A stretch of 46,929 nucleotides of DNA from Chitinispirillales bacterium (GTDB taxonomy: Bacteria > Fibrobacterota > Chitinivibrionia > Chitinivibrionales > Chitinispirillaceae), in the NCBI GenBank assembly GCA_031281485.1, contig JAITFI010000097.1, positions 1 to 46,929 of the forward strand, in the 5' to 3' direction. The position numbers and the translations under genes are program-made. Under the pieces are notes generated by a model. It did not search any database, was not told the origin of the DNA, and was given only the letters and a program-made list of their open reading frames with translations. This document shows, one piece after another, positions 6,526 to 15,026 of this stretch. Numbering within the stretch: position 1 is the stretch's first letter; each line of letters starts with the position of its first letter.

Positions 6526-8535
6526 TCACTTCAATCCCCTGTCCCCGCGCTTCCACAAGAACGCCTCGCAGCACAAGACCAAGCCCAATAGCGCCCATAG
6601 ACGGTACGACCACACGTTGTTGGAAAGGTTGCCCATGCGCTCCGAGAACTCCGACGCTTCAAAGTAATATATGCCGCCGGACGCTCCCAAATCGGGCCGT
6701 CTGAAAATCATCTCGCCCTCAAGCGGGTTCGGGGAGACCGCGAGGTTCGTCGATTCGCCAGTTGACGATACGAGAGAGTAGACGCCCGGTCTGTCTATCT
6801 TCACATTGGGCTGGCTCGACCACGTGGCTACGAGTTTGCCGTCCGCGCCGTACAGCGTTCCGGAGCGCCCGCCGCCGAAGAACGGGTTGCGCGCCGCGTA
6901 ACCGGCGTACCAATGTTCCTCCGCCTGTCCGCGCCCCGTCAGAGCGCGGCGGGCAAGACGGTCTAAGAACGGGACGAAGAATCCCGTCTCGCAGAGATTG
7001 TTGGATTGCGTTACGCCTATCGGGGTGGATATTATCAATAATTCGGAGCCGTTGCGGGAAACCGCCGACGCCAACGCCGACGAACCGCCGCCCAACCTCA
7101 CAAGCGCGCTGCCGGCGAGCGGCGCAACGTAACTGTAGACACGAGCGTTTTTACTTGACATGGCGGGAAAACCGCGCCACATCGCCGAGTTCGTGTCCGT
7201 CAGCACCGGATTCACGCCGCTCTCCGCCTTATTCACCCTCTGCGCCGTCGGAAGTATCCCGGCGCTGCGAAGGAACGACCTACCGAAATCGTCCTCGCGC
7301 TCCGGGTCTAAGGCGACGATAATTCCCTTGTCGCCCACGCCGCCGGTTATGAACGATTCCAATACCCTTGAACGCCCGTTAAACCCGTTTATTATCACCA
7401 AATCGGCGTCATTGATATCCTCGTAGGAGAGATCGTTCCCCGCTTCTTTTTGCACGATAGAGTTCCAAAACGACGGACCCGACGCCTTCAGCGCCGCGCC
7501 GATCACCCTGTTGCGCCGCGAGTCGCCCACTATCAGTACCCCCCTGCGCCGATCCGCCGACAGCGTGAAATAATCCCTGTTGTCAAACGGCAGCGGGTCG
7601 TTTACGTGGAGTTCCACCCTCCCCCATGCCCCGTCCTTAACCGGCGGCAAATCAAAAACTACGGTAACGGAGTCGCCCGCCTTGCAGGAGACGCTCCTCT
7701 GCCCCACCCGCAAGTCGCCCACCGTCAATTCAACGTATGTAGTGTCCAACGCCGCGCCTGCCGCGTAAACGACAGCCGAGAGGCCGCCGCCGATAAGCGT
7801 CCCCGCCCGCACCCTCACCGAATAGTTGCGCGGATCGGCCGGAGCGAATGAGACGCAAATGACCCTCCTGTTATCGCCTGTCAATTTATAAGAAACGGTA
7901 TCGAAAGCGTCAACCGTACTTCTCTGAAAATCGCTAAGCGCCACGAATACAGCATGACGCTCGGAACGCCCTACATGCGCCAAGAAGGCGTCGGCGACTT
8001 CGCCAAAATTGATCGGGCCGAAACGTCCTGAAAACACCAGCCCGTCGTCCTTGCCGGCGTCCGCGTCAACATGTGATTTTTTATCCGCCAATGGAACAAA
8101 ACGCCCGCTCCCGTGGTCGAAACAGTAACGCTCCGCGGACGGCGGCAGCGCGGCGATCAGCGAATCGACGATAGCCTCCGCCCGATTCCACGCCGACGCC
8201 CCGCCGTCGGCGTACTCCATGCTGACCGATGGGTCGATCCACGTGTAAACGACGGTCCCCGGGTCGTTGAGAGCGACGAGCGGGCTATTCTTGTCGTGCA
8301 GCCCCGCGAACACAAGCGCCAGCGCCGCGACCAAAAGCAACCGCGCCAAGAGAAGCAGTATGTCGATCAACTTCTTCATCCGCGACTTGCTGACGGCTGA
8401 GGCCGGGAAGAAGCGCAGCGTGGAGAGATCCATACGCTTAACGACCCTGCGCCTGAAGAAGTGCAGGAAGAGTATCACCGACAGAAACCCAAGCGCCCAA
8501 AGGTAGGCGGGCTGAAAGAAAGATAGCACGCTCAA
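6526..8535 (-). CDS. BatA-like membrane protein with von Willebrand-type domain
   Basis: The 669-residue protein opens with the BatA N-terminal pattern (SFFQPAYLWALGFLSVILFLHFFRRR), a membrane helix near residues 10-28 and a second at about 60-80. A VWA-like region follows, with YTWIDPSVSMEY in the position of the DxSxS metal site, then a long extracytoplasmic segment and a last helix near the C-terminus (LWALLGLVLCC). Related proteins act with DUF58 proteins and MoxR ATPases in periplasmic or envelope maturation (aerotolerance-type operons). It overlaps the upstream DUF58 gene by four bases, so they are coupled. No MoxR gene is nearby. Confidence 0.8.
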   Translation of the reverse strand: MSVLSFFQPAYLWALGFLSVILFLHFFRRRVVKRMDLSTLRFFPASAVSKSRMKKLIDILLLLARLLLVAALALVFAGLHDKNSPLVALNDPGTVVYTWIDPSVSMEYADGGASAWNRAEAIVDSLIAALPPSAERYCFDHGSGRFVPLADKKSHVDADAGKDDGLVFSGRFGPINFGEVADAFLAHVGRSERHAVFVALSDFQRSTVDAFDTVSYKLTGDNRRVICVSFAPADPRNYSVRVRAGTLIGGGLSAVVYAAGAALDTTYVELTVGDLRVGQRSVSCKAGDSVTVVFDLPPVKDGAWGRVELHVNDPLPFDNRDYFTLSADRRRGVLIVGDSRRNRVIGAALKASGPSFWNSIVQKEAGNDLSYEDINDADLVIINGFNGRSRVLESFITGGVGDKGIIVALDPEREDDFGRSFLRSAGILPTAQRVNKAESGVNPVLTDTNSAMWRGFPAMSSKNARVYSYVAPLAGSALVRLGGGSSALASAVSRNGSELLIISTPIGVTQSNNLCETGFFVPFLDRLARRALTGRGQAEEHWYAGYAARNPFFGGGRSGTLYGADGKLVATWSSQPNVKIDRPGVYSLVSSTGESTNLAVSPNPLEGEMIFRRPDLGASGGIYYFEASEFSERMGNLSNNVWSYRLWALLGLVLCCEAFLWKRGDRGLK

Positions 8536-9422
8536 AAAAGCCGCCTCCTCTTGTCTATGACGCGCATCAGCGATTTGTGGAACGGCTCGTCTACGGACAC
8601 TTCCTCAAAATCAACCTTCAACTCGCGGCAGATAGTACTGAGCGCCGAGCGGTGCTCCGCCATGCCGCTGTTGAAGTACTCCGACGCCGTCCGCGAGTCT
8701 ATGGTTATCTCCCGCCCCGTCTCCAAGTCTTTAAGCCGGTAGTCCGACCTGCCGTCGAAATTCAACTCCATAGGGTCGGCGACCGCTATCGCCAAGATGT
8801 CCTGACGCTTAAACCGCAGATGCCTAAGCCCCATCGCGATGGATTCGGGGTCGTCCAAGAAGTCGGAGATGACGACGCAAAGCCCGCGCTTCCCAAGCAT
8901 AGCCGCCGCGGAGTTGATCACCGCGCCGCACTGCGTCTTATGCTCGGCGGCGGCCCCCTCCAAGTACGATATGATGTTTTTGAGCTGCAAATTGGTGGAC
9001 TTGGGCGGCATGTAAAAGCGTATCTCCTCGTCAAAAGCGACCAGCCCCGCCGCGTCCTTCTGGCGGACGAGTATCCAAGCGATGGACGCGGCAAGCGTCC
9101 GTGCGTAGTCGAACTTAGTGACCGCCCCGCTGCCGAATCCCATAGAGGCGCTCTTGTCGAGCAGTATATGGGCGGAAAGGTTGGTCTCGTCCTCGTAAAG
9201 GCGGACGAAAGCCTTGTCGGATTTGGCGTACTTGCGCCAATCGACCTTGCGGGCGGGTTCGCCGACAAGATACGGGCGATACTCCAGGAACTCGGAGGAG
9301 AAGCCGTGAAACGGGCTTTTGTGAAGCCCGGCGATGGTCCCCTCGACGATCATCTTGGCCCGAAGCGTCAGGTTGCGGATCGGGGCCACGTGTTCGGGGC
9401 TGAGGGCGGAGAACTTGTTCAT
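8532..9422 (-). CDS. DUF58 domain protein
   Basis: The 296-residue protein has the DUF58 core: GFSSEFLEYRPYLVGEPARKVDWRKYAKSDK in pieces, then a degenerate VWA fold with ILLDKSASMGFG, which is a DxSxSM metal-site motif. It lacks membrane helices. In most genomes DUF58 is translated between a MoxR AAA+ ATPase and BatA-like membrane proteins and is thought to help assemble or activate a client complex. Here it is the first gene of a two-gene unit with the BatA-like gene (ATGA overlap at 8532-8535); upstream are only intergenic DNA and a divergent tRNA, so any MoxR must be elsewhere. Confidence 0.88.
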   Translation of the reverse strand: MNKFSALSPEHVAPIRNLTLRAKMIVEGTIAGLHKSPFHGFSSEFLEYRPYLVGEPARKVDWRKYAKSDKAFVRLYEDETNLSAHILLDKSASMGFGSGAVTKFDYARTLAASIAWILVRQKDAAGLVAFDEEIRFYMPPKSTNLQLKNIISYLEGAAAEHKTQCGAVINSAAAMLGKRGLCVVISDFLDDPESIAMGLRHLRFKRQDILAIAVADPMELNFDGRSDYRLKDLETGREITIDSRTASEYFNSGMAEHRSALSTICRELKVDFEEVSVDEPFHKSLMRVIDKRRRLF

Positions 9423-9566
9423 GGTATGTTTCGATTTCTGCTTGTACTGATGTACGCTATCGAGATAACCGGCAATGTATAGTGAAAATAATAGATGTCG
9501 TTCCGGATAAGCGCATTTTTTGTTTCGGCTTCAATACTCGAACCGCAAAAAAAATCAATTTAATCC

Positions 9567-9596
9567 TTGCGCCGTCCGAAACCCATAAATTATATT
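9567..9596 (+). promoter_or_regulatory. Candidate promoter for tRNA-Leu
   Basis: TTGCGC (9567-9572) and TATATT (9591-9596) are 18 bases apart and lie 25 bp before the tRNA-Leu 5' end. The boxes are reasonable matches to sigma-70 consensus and the position is right for a tRNA promoter. Confidence 0.4.
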
Positions 9597-9621
9597 TATG
9601 GACGTAAGCGTGGAGTTCCGC

Positions 9622-9705
9622 GCCGAAGTGGCGAAATTGGTAGACGCACTGGACTCAAAATCCAGCGGTGGCAACACCGTCCCGGTTCGACTCCGGGCTT
9701 CGGCA
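9622..9705 (+). tRNA. tRNA-Leu (anticodon CAA)
   Basis: The acceptor stem pairs GCCGAAG with CTTCGGC, followed by discriminator A; CCA is not encoded. The anticodon stem CTGGA/TCCAG holds loop CTCAAAA, giving anticodon CAA, which reads UUG. A long variable arm (class II) and a T arm with GTTCGACTC are present. A T-rich run follows the gene. Confidence 0.95.
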
Positions 9706-9807
9706 TTTTTTTATTTTTTTTTGTTGCTTTTAGCCGCCGCGTATATTATATTGTATAACATTCGTGCGGTTACGGCGTCGCCCGTTAGTACGAAATTTTG
9801 CGTTTTT

Positions 9808-9881
9808 GGGCGTTTAGCTCAGTTGGTTAGAGTACTACCTTGACATGGTAGGGGTCACTAGTTCGAGCCTAGTAACGCCCA
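9808..9881 (+). tRNA. tRNA-Val (anticodon GAC)
   Basis: The acceptor stem pairs GGGCGTT with AACGCCC plus discriminator A. The anticodon stem CTACC/GGTAG holds loop TTGACAT, giving anticodon GAC for valine. The D arm TAGCTCAGTTGGTTAGA and T arm GTTCGAGC are standard. CCA is not encoded. It lies about 100 bp after tRNA-Leu and 190 bp before thrS. Confidence 0.95.
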
Positions 9882-10071
9882 TTATCTTACATGCCGCCTC
9901 GGTTCACCTCTTACCCTGCGGCAGCGGTATCGGTTCTAACCGGTCCGTTTTTACACGAAACAGAGGGCAGTGCGGTTTTATGTGCGGTGTCTTATTTTGT
10001 TGGTATATCTTGAGTTAGGACTATTGTATTGATACCGTTCCGTATCAATGCAAGTAACGGGGTTTTATACT

Positions 10072-11988
10072 ATGAACGTCATTCTACCGGACGGCAAAAG
10101 CCTTGCCGTACCCGACGGCGCGACCGCTATTGACGCGGCGGAGGCTATCAGCCCGCGCCTCGCCAAGGCCGCTTTGGCCTGCAAGGTCAACGGGGCTGTC
10201 CGCGACCTGTCTTCGGCGCTCAGCGACGGCGACAGCATATCCATACTGACGTTTGACGATCCTGACGGCAAGAGCGTCTTTTGGCACTCTTCCTCGCACA
10301 TCCTCGCCCAAGCGGTTCAGGAACTCTTCCCCACCGCTAAAATCGCTATCGGCCCAGCCATTGAGGGCGGGTTTTATTATGACTTTGACACGGAGAAGCC
10401 CTTTACGCCGGAGGATGTCGCGGCCATAGAGAAGAAGTTCAAGGAGATCGCGGAGGCCAAAACGCCTTTCAAGCGTATCGAATGCAGCCTTGACGAGGCC
10501 AAAAAGCTCTTTGGGGACAAGGGCGAGAGGTATAAATTGGAATTGATCGAGGCTATCGAGGGCGCGCCGAGCCTCTACAGTCAGGGCAATTGGGTTGACC
10601 TCTGCCGCGGGCCGCACGTTCCGCATACGGGGTTCATCAAGGCGTTCAAACTGTTGAGCATCGCCGGGGCTTACTGGCGCGGTAGCGAGAAGAACCCGAT
10701 GTTGCAACGGATCTACGGCGTGTCCTTCCCAAAACAGTCTATGCTGGACGAGCATTTGACGCTGCTTGAAGAGGCGCAGAAGCGCGATCACCGCAAGCTG
10801 GGTAAGGAGTTGGAACTATTTTCGTTCCATCAAGAGGGGGTCGGGTTCCCGTTTTGGCATCCTAAGGGGATGGTTCTGTACAACATCGTGCTTGATTTTT
10901 GCCGTCGCGAACATATACGGGCGGGATATCAGGAGATCAAGACGCCGATCATCCTTAATGAGGAGCTTTGGCATAAAAGTGGTCATTGGGACAAGTACAA
11001 GGAGAACATGTACTTCACGCAGATAGACGAGGCGACCTGCGCGGTTAAGCCTATGAACTGCCCGGGGGGGCTTTTGGTCTTCGGGACGGTGCCGCACTCT
11101 TACCGCGAGTTGCCACTCAGGTTTTGCGAGTTCGGCCTTGTCCACCGCCACGAGAAGTCTAGCGCTCTGCACGGGCTTTTCAGGGTACGCCAGTTCACTC
11201 AGGACGACGCGCATATCTTCTGTCTGCCGGAGCAGATAGAGGATGAGATTACTAAGGTGATCGGCTTTATCACCTTTATTTACAAGACCTTCGGCTTTGA
11301 GGATTACAAGATAGAGTTGTCCACCCGTCCGGAGAAGTACATCGGGTCTTTAGAGATTTGGGAGAAGGCGGAGACGGCGTTAAAGAACGTTCTGGAGCAT
11401 CAGAAAATAGACTATCAGTTGAATCCGGGCGACGGCGCGTTCTACGGGCCTAAGATCGATTTCCACATAAAGGACGTTTTGAAGCGCAGTTGGCAGTGCG
11501 GGACGATACAACTGGATTTCAGCATGCCGGAGCGGTTGGACATAGAGTACACGGCGGCGGACGGGGAAAAGAAGCGTCCGGTGATGATCCACAGAGCGCT
11601 TTTGGGATCTATGGAGCGGTTCATCGGCATACTGTTGGAGAATTACGGCGGGGCGCTGCCGGTGTGGCTCGCTCCGGTTCAGTGCCGGGTTCTGCCGATT
11701 TCGGAGAATTTCGCGGAGTATGCGAGGGAGGTCTACAATAAGCTGTTAGAGTCCGGGATCAGGGCGGAGATAGACGAGCGTAACGAGAAGGTCGGGTACA
11801 AGATACGCGAGGCGGAGACCAAGAAGATGCCGTTTATGCTTGTGGTCGGCGAAAAAGAGCGCGCGGCGGGGACGGTGGCGGTTCGTCAGCATACCAAGGG
11901 GGATGTAGGGGTGAAGGAGTTGCGGGAGTTCATAGACGGGGTGCTGAAATTGGCTGTGCCGGGGGTCAATACGGTCAGTTTAGAATAA
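10072..11988 (+). CDS. thrS: Threonyl-tRNA synthetase
   Basis: The 638-residue protein has all ThrRS domains: TGS (about 1-60, MNVILPDGKS start), the editing N2 domain with the HSSSHILAQA motif (His-x3-His) and later CRGPHVPHTG, the class II catalytic core with zinc-ligand MNCPGG and motif 2 RFCEFG, motif 3 near the C-terminal part of the core, and the anticodon-binding domain (about 545-638). It charges tRNA-Thr and hydrolyses mischarged Ser-tRNA. The ATG at 10072 gives the family's usual N-terminus; the in-frame ATG at 10048 adds eight atypical residues. No T-box leader is apparent. It heads thrS-infC-rpmI-rplT-pheS. Confidence 0.96.
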   Translation: MNVILPDGKSLAVPDGATAIDAAEAISPRLAKAALACKVNGAVRDLSSALSDGDSISILTFDDPDGKSVFWHSSSHILAQAVQELFPTAKIAIGPAIEGGFYYDFDTEKPFTPEDVAAIEKKFKEIAEAKTPFKRIECSLDEAKKLFGDKGERYKLELIEAIEGAPSLYSQGNWVDLCRGPHVPHTGFIKAFKLLSIAGAYWRGSEKNPMLQRIYGVSFPKQSMLDEHLTLLEEAQKRDHRKLGKELELFSFHQEGVGFPFWHPKGMVLYNIVLDFCRREHIRAGYQEIKTPIILNEELWHKSGHWDKYKENMYFTQIDEATCAVKPMNCPGGLLVFGTVPHSYRELPLRFCEFGLVHRHEKSSALHGLFRVRQFTQDDAHIFCLPEQIEDEITKVIGFITFIYKTFGFEDYKIELSTRPEKYIGSLEIWEKAETALKNVLEHQKIDYQLNPGDGAFYGPKIDFHIKDVLKRSWQCGTIQLDFSMPERLDIEYTAADGEKKRPVMIHRALLGSMERFIGILLENYGGALPVWLAPVQCRVLPISENFAEYAREVYNKLLESGIRAEIDERNEKVGYKIREAETKKMPFMLVVGEKERAAGTVAVRQHTKGDVGVKELREFIDGVLKLAVPGVNTVSLE

Positions 11989-12038
11989 TCCGTACTTTTG
12001 TACATAAAAAATAAAAAAACATAACTGAGGAGGCAAGT

Positions 12039-12710
<672 letters not shown>

Positions 12711-12716
12711 TACGTT

Positions 12717-12741
12717 GTCTGAACTAGGATTAGTAGGATTA
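12717..12741 (+). repeat. AGGATTA-type repeat, partial arm
   Basis: These 25 bases are identical to the inner part of the repeat arm at 45589-45636 (opposite strand) and nearly identical to that at 46608-46658. They contain two AGGATTA units nine bases apart after a GTCTGAACT start. It lies in the 141-bp infC-rpmI spacer, which also holds a small GCTCA/TGAGC hairpin that might belong to an L20-type leader, though I cannot show that. Confidence 0.7.
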
Positions 12742-12851
12742 GGCTTCGGCTTAGCTCAGCCACCGGAAACGCTCATTGAGCAGACGTTAGAGGTGCAAAA
12801 GAATTTGATTTTAATGATTCACTAATTAATACAGCAGAAAAGGAGTGTAAG

Positions 12852-13046
12852 ATGCCAAAGATGAAGAGCAGGTCGGCAGCGCGTAAACGGTTCAGCCTTA
12901 CGGCAGACGGGCACGTTAAGCGGAAGAAGGCGTTCAAGAGCCATATCCTCAATAAGAAGGATAGGAAGCGCAAGCGTAATCTGCGGAAGTCCACGCTGGT
13001 TTACGAGGGGGTCGAGAAAAAGGTAGCGTTGATGATTCAGCTGTAA
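12852..13046 (+). CDS. rpmI: 50S ribosomal protein L35
   Basis: The 64-residue, highly basic product starts [14 protein letters not shown] and ends with the family's ..KVALMIQL tail; [11 protein letters not shown] is the recognised L35 signature. It is a component of the large ribosomal subunit. AAGGAG lies seven bases before the ATG. It follows infC by 141 bp, a spacer that includes a repeat fragment, and precedes rplT by 79 bp, the widely conserved infC-rpmI-rplT order. Confidence 0.96.
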   Translation: MPKMKSRSAARKRFSLTADGHVKRKKAFKSHILNKKDRKRKRNLRKSTLVYEGVEKKVALMIQL

Positions 13047-13125
13047 CCGCCGTATCGGGTCGATACGGTAAGGCGTTGTATTTACAGTAGTTAAAACAAA
13101 ACTATCATAAAAGAAGGAGCATACC

Positions 13126-13473
13126 ATGCCAAGGGCAAAAACAAGGGTTGCGTCTCGCGCGCGCCGCAAAGCTATAATAAGTCAGACCTCGGGCTATTTT
13201 GCCAAGCGCAAAAATTGCATCACGCAGGCCAAAGACGCCATGTACCGCGCCGGCGTGTACGCCTACCGGGACCGCAAACAGAACAAGCGGAATTTCCGCT
13301 CGCTGTGGATAATCCGCATCAACGCGGCGGCCCGTCTCAACGGAACCACCTACGGGAAGCTCATCTCCGGTCTGAAGACCAAGGGGATAGAACTCGACCG
13401 CAAGTCGTTGGCGCATTTGGCGTTACACGAACCTGACGCCTTTGCGAAGCTCGTCGTGGAAATTTCCGGATAA
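13126..13473 (+). CDS. rplT: 50S ribosomal protein L20
   Basis: The 115-residue basic protein has the L20 pattern: MPRAKTRVASRARRK start, SGYFAKRKNCITQAKDAMYRAGVYAYRDRK, then the RNFRSLWIIRINAAARLNG block. L20 binds 23S rRNA early in 50S assembly and in several bacteria represses the rpmI-rplT mRNA. AGAAGGAG lies upstream of the ATG. Length is normal. It is followed after 19 bp by pheS. Confidence 0.97.
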   Translation: MPRAKTRVASRARRKAIISQTSGYFAKRKNCITQAKDAMYRAGVYAYRDRKQNKRNFRSLWIIRINAAARLNGTTYGKLISGLKTKGIELDRKSLAHLALHEPDAFAKLVVEISG

Positions 13474-13492
13474 TTTGATTTTAAGGATTTTT

Positions 13493-14509
13493 ATGGAATA
13501 CAACACAAAAGAGTCCTTAGACACGTTGCGCGGCGAGGCGCTTGCTGAATTCGGCGCCATCGCCTCCGATGCCGACGCCGAAAACTTCCGGCTCAAATTC
13601 CTCGGCAAAAAAGGCGTCCTACGCGACCTGGTCAAAACGCTCGGCTCGATGTCCGAGGAGGACCGCAAAACTTTCGGCGCCGCGGCCAACGCTCTGCGCC
13701 GCGAAATCGAGGAGCGCTTCGCCGAGGCGCCTTGGCAGAACAAGGCCGAGGCGGCGGACCCCGGATTCGACCCTACCCTGCCCGGATACCCGTTCCAAAC
13801 CGGCAGCCTGCACCCTCTGGCAAAGATAAGGGGCGAGATAGTTGAAATCCTCGTAAATATGGGTTTCTCAGTAGCTTACGGGCCCGATGTTGAGAGCGAT
13901 TACTACAACTTTCAGGCTCTGAACATGCCCCCGCTACACCCCGCCCGCGACATGCAGGACACTTTCTACATAAGCGAAACGTCGGTGCTGCGTACGCACA
14001 CGTCGCCCGTGCAGATTCGCGTCATGGAGGCGCAGAAGCCGCCGATACGGATCATAGCGCCCGGCCGCGTCTACCGAAACGAGGCGATCAGCGCCCGCAG
14101 TTACTGCATGTTCCACCAAGTAGAGGGACTCTACGTGGACGAAAACGTGAGCTTCGCCGATCTCAAAGGGACGCTGCTCGCTTTCGCGCGGCGCTTCTTC
14201 GACAAAAACACAAAGATAAAGATCCGCCCCAGCTTCTTCCCTTTCACGGAACCCAGCGTCGAGGTGGACGTCGAGTGCTTCTTGTGCAAGGGCAAAGGCT
14301 GCAACATCTGCAAGCACAGCGGATGGCTGGAGATACTGGGCGCCGGCATGGTCCACCCCAACGTATTCAAGGCCTGCAAGATCGATCCGGAACAGTACAC
14401 GGGTTTCGCCTTCGGGATGGGCATAGAGAGGATCGCGCTACTCAAATACGGGATTGACGATATTCGGTTGCTTTACGAGAACGACGTGCGGTTTTTGAGA
14501 CAGTTTTGA
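13493..14509 (+). CDS. pheS: Phenylalanyl-tRNA synthetase alpha subunit
   Basis: The 338-residue protein has an N-terminal coiled-coil tRNA-binding region (about 1-85) and the class II catalytic core: HPLAKIRGEIVEIL, motif 2 region with GRVYRNE and SYCMFHQVEGLYVD, and motif 3 FGMGIERIALLKYGI. A cysteine-rich segment CFLCKGKGCNICK (near residues 262-274) is present, as in many bacterial PheS proteins, and probably binds metal. I chose ATG 13493 because AAGGA lies eight bases upstream; the open frame extends further but overlaps rplT. PheS pairs with PheT as alpha2-beta2; the two genes are separated by an unusual 517-bp spacer. Confidence 0.96.
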   Translation: MEYNTKESLDTLRGEALAEFGAIASDADAENFRLKFLGKKGVLRDLVKTLGSMSEEDRKTFGAAANALRREIEERFAEAPWQNKAEAADPGFDPTLPGYPFQTGSLHPLAKIRGEIVEILVNMGFSVAYGPDVESDYYNFQALNMPPLHPARDMQDTFYISETSVLRTHTSPVQIRVMEAQKPPIRIIAPGRVYRNEAISARSYCMFHQVEGLYVDENVSFADLKGTLLAFARRFFDKNTKIKIRPSFFPFTEPSVEVDVECFLCKGKGCNICKHSGWLEILGAGMVHPNVFKACKIDPEQYTGFAFGMGIERIALLKYGIDDIRLLYENDVRFLRQF

Positions 14510-15026
14510 CGAATCAGCGTAAGTCTATGCGAATTCAGTAATTAGTACGGTTATCAATACAGATATGATTTTATTGAGTAACCGTTGTAATTCGTGTAAA
14601 ATCAATGATTTACGTGTCGTCATTATCAATAAGGATGATCTTTGGTCTGATAATCGGTGTAACTTTCTATAAATTCAATGTGTTACGTATCATTATCATC
14701 AATATAGGTGATGTTTTGTAGGATAATTCTTGTAATTACGTGTAAATTCAATGAGTTATGTATCGCATACGAATGTTTTGATTTTGACGTACCGCGACGC
14801 GAAGCGGCGCATGTTTATCCGACGGGGCGTTGCGGGGCGGGACAACAACGCCCCACTGGGGCGTGTCCTCCCGCAGGGTGGGTAGCGGAAAACAAAATGG
14901 CGAAGCCATTTTGGTTGGAGCGAGGGAGGGCGTAGCCCTCCCCTTAAATGAATTTGATTTTTGTTATTTGACTTTTCGGATAATTAGCGTAACTCTATAA
15001 AAATCAATAATATAGGCGCCCTTATT
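14510..15026 (+). repeat. pheS-pheT spacer: degenerate ~70-bp tandem repeats plus GC-rich hairpin array
   Basis: Five imperfect direct repeats begin near 14504, 14570, 14640, 14713 and 14966. Shared blocks in order are GGATAAT, TGTAA, TAAATTCAATG and TTACGTAT, and several units end ATTATCAAT..GATGAT. The fourth and fifth units are separated by a GC-rich block (about 14788-14945) with three hairpins: GGGGCGTTG/CAACGCCCC (14824-14854), AAAATGGC-gaa-GCCATTTT (14894-14912) and GGGAGGGC-gta-GCCCTCCC (14924-14942). No credible protein gene lies here. The last repeat unit runs up to the pheT start codon. Confidence 0.7.

Noticed and set aside
8577-9482. 301-residue open frame antisense to the DUF58 gene
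   Set aside because: Shadow of a well-supported gene; no start signal or family match.
9882-10071. T-box or other leader before thrS
   Set aside because: I see no T-box sequence, specifier-loop arrangement or antiterminator pair.
13493-14509. Cysteine cluster in PheS as a novelty
   Set aside because: A CxxC...CxxC insertion at this place occurs in many bacterial PheS proteins.
14708-14935. 75-residue open frame in the pheS-pheT spacer
   Set aside because: It reads through tandem repeats and hairpins, with no start signal.
14504-15026. CRISPR array
   Set aside because: The repeats are degenerate, about 70 bp long and contiguous without unique spacers; no cas genes are in the window.
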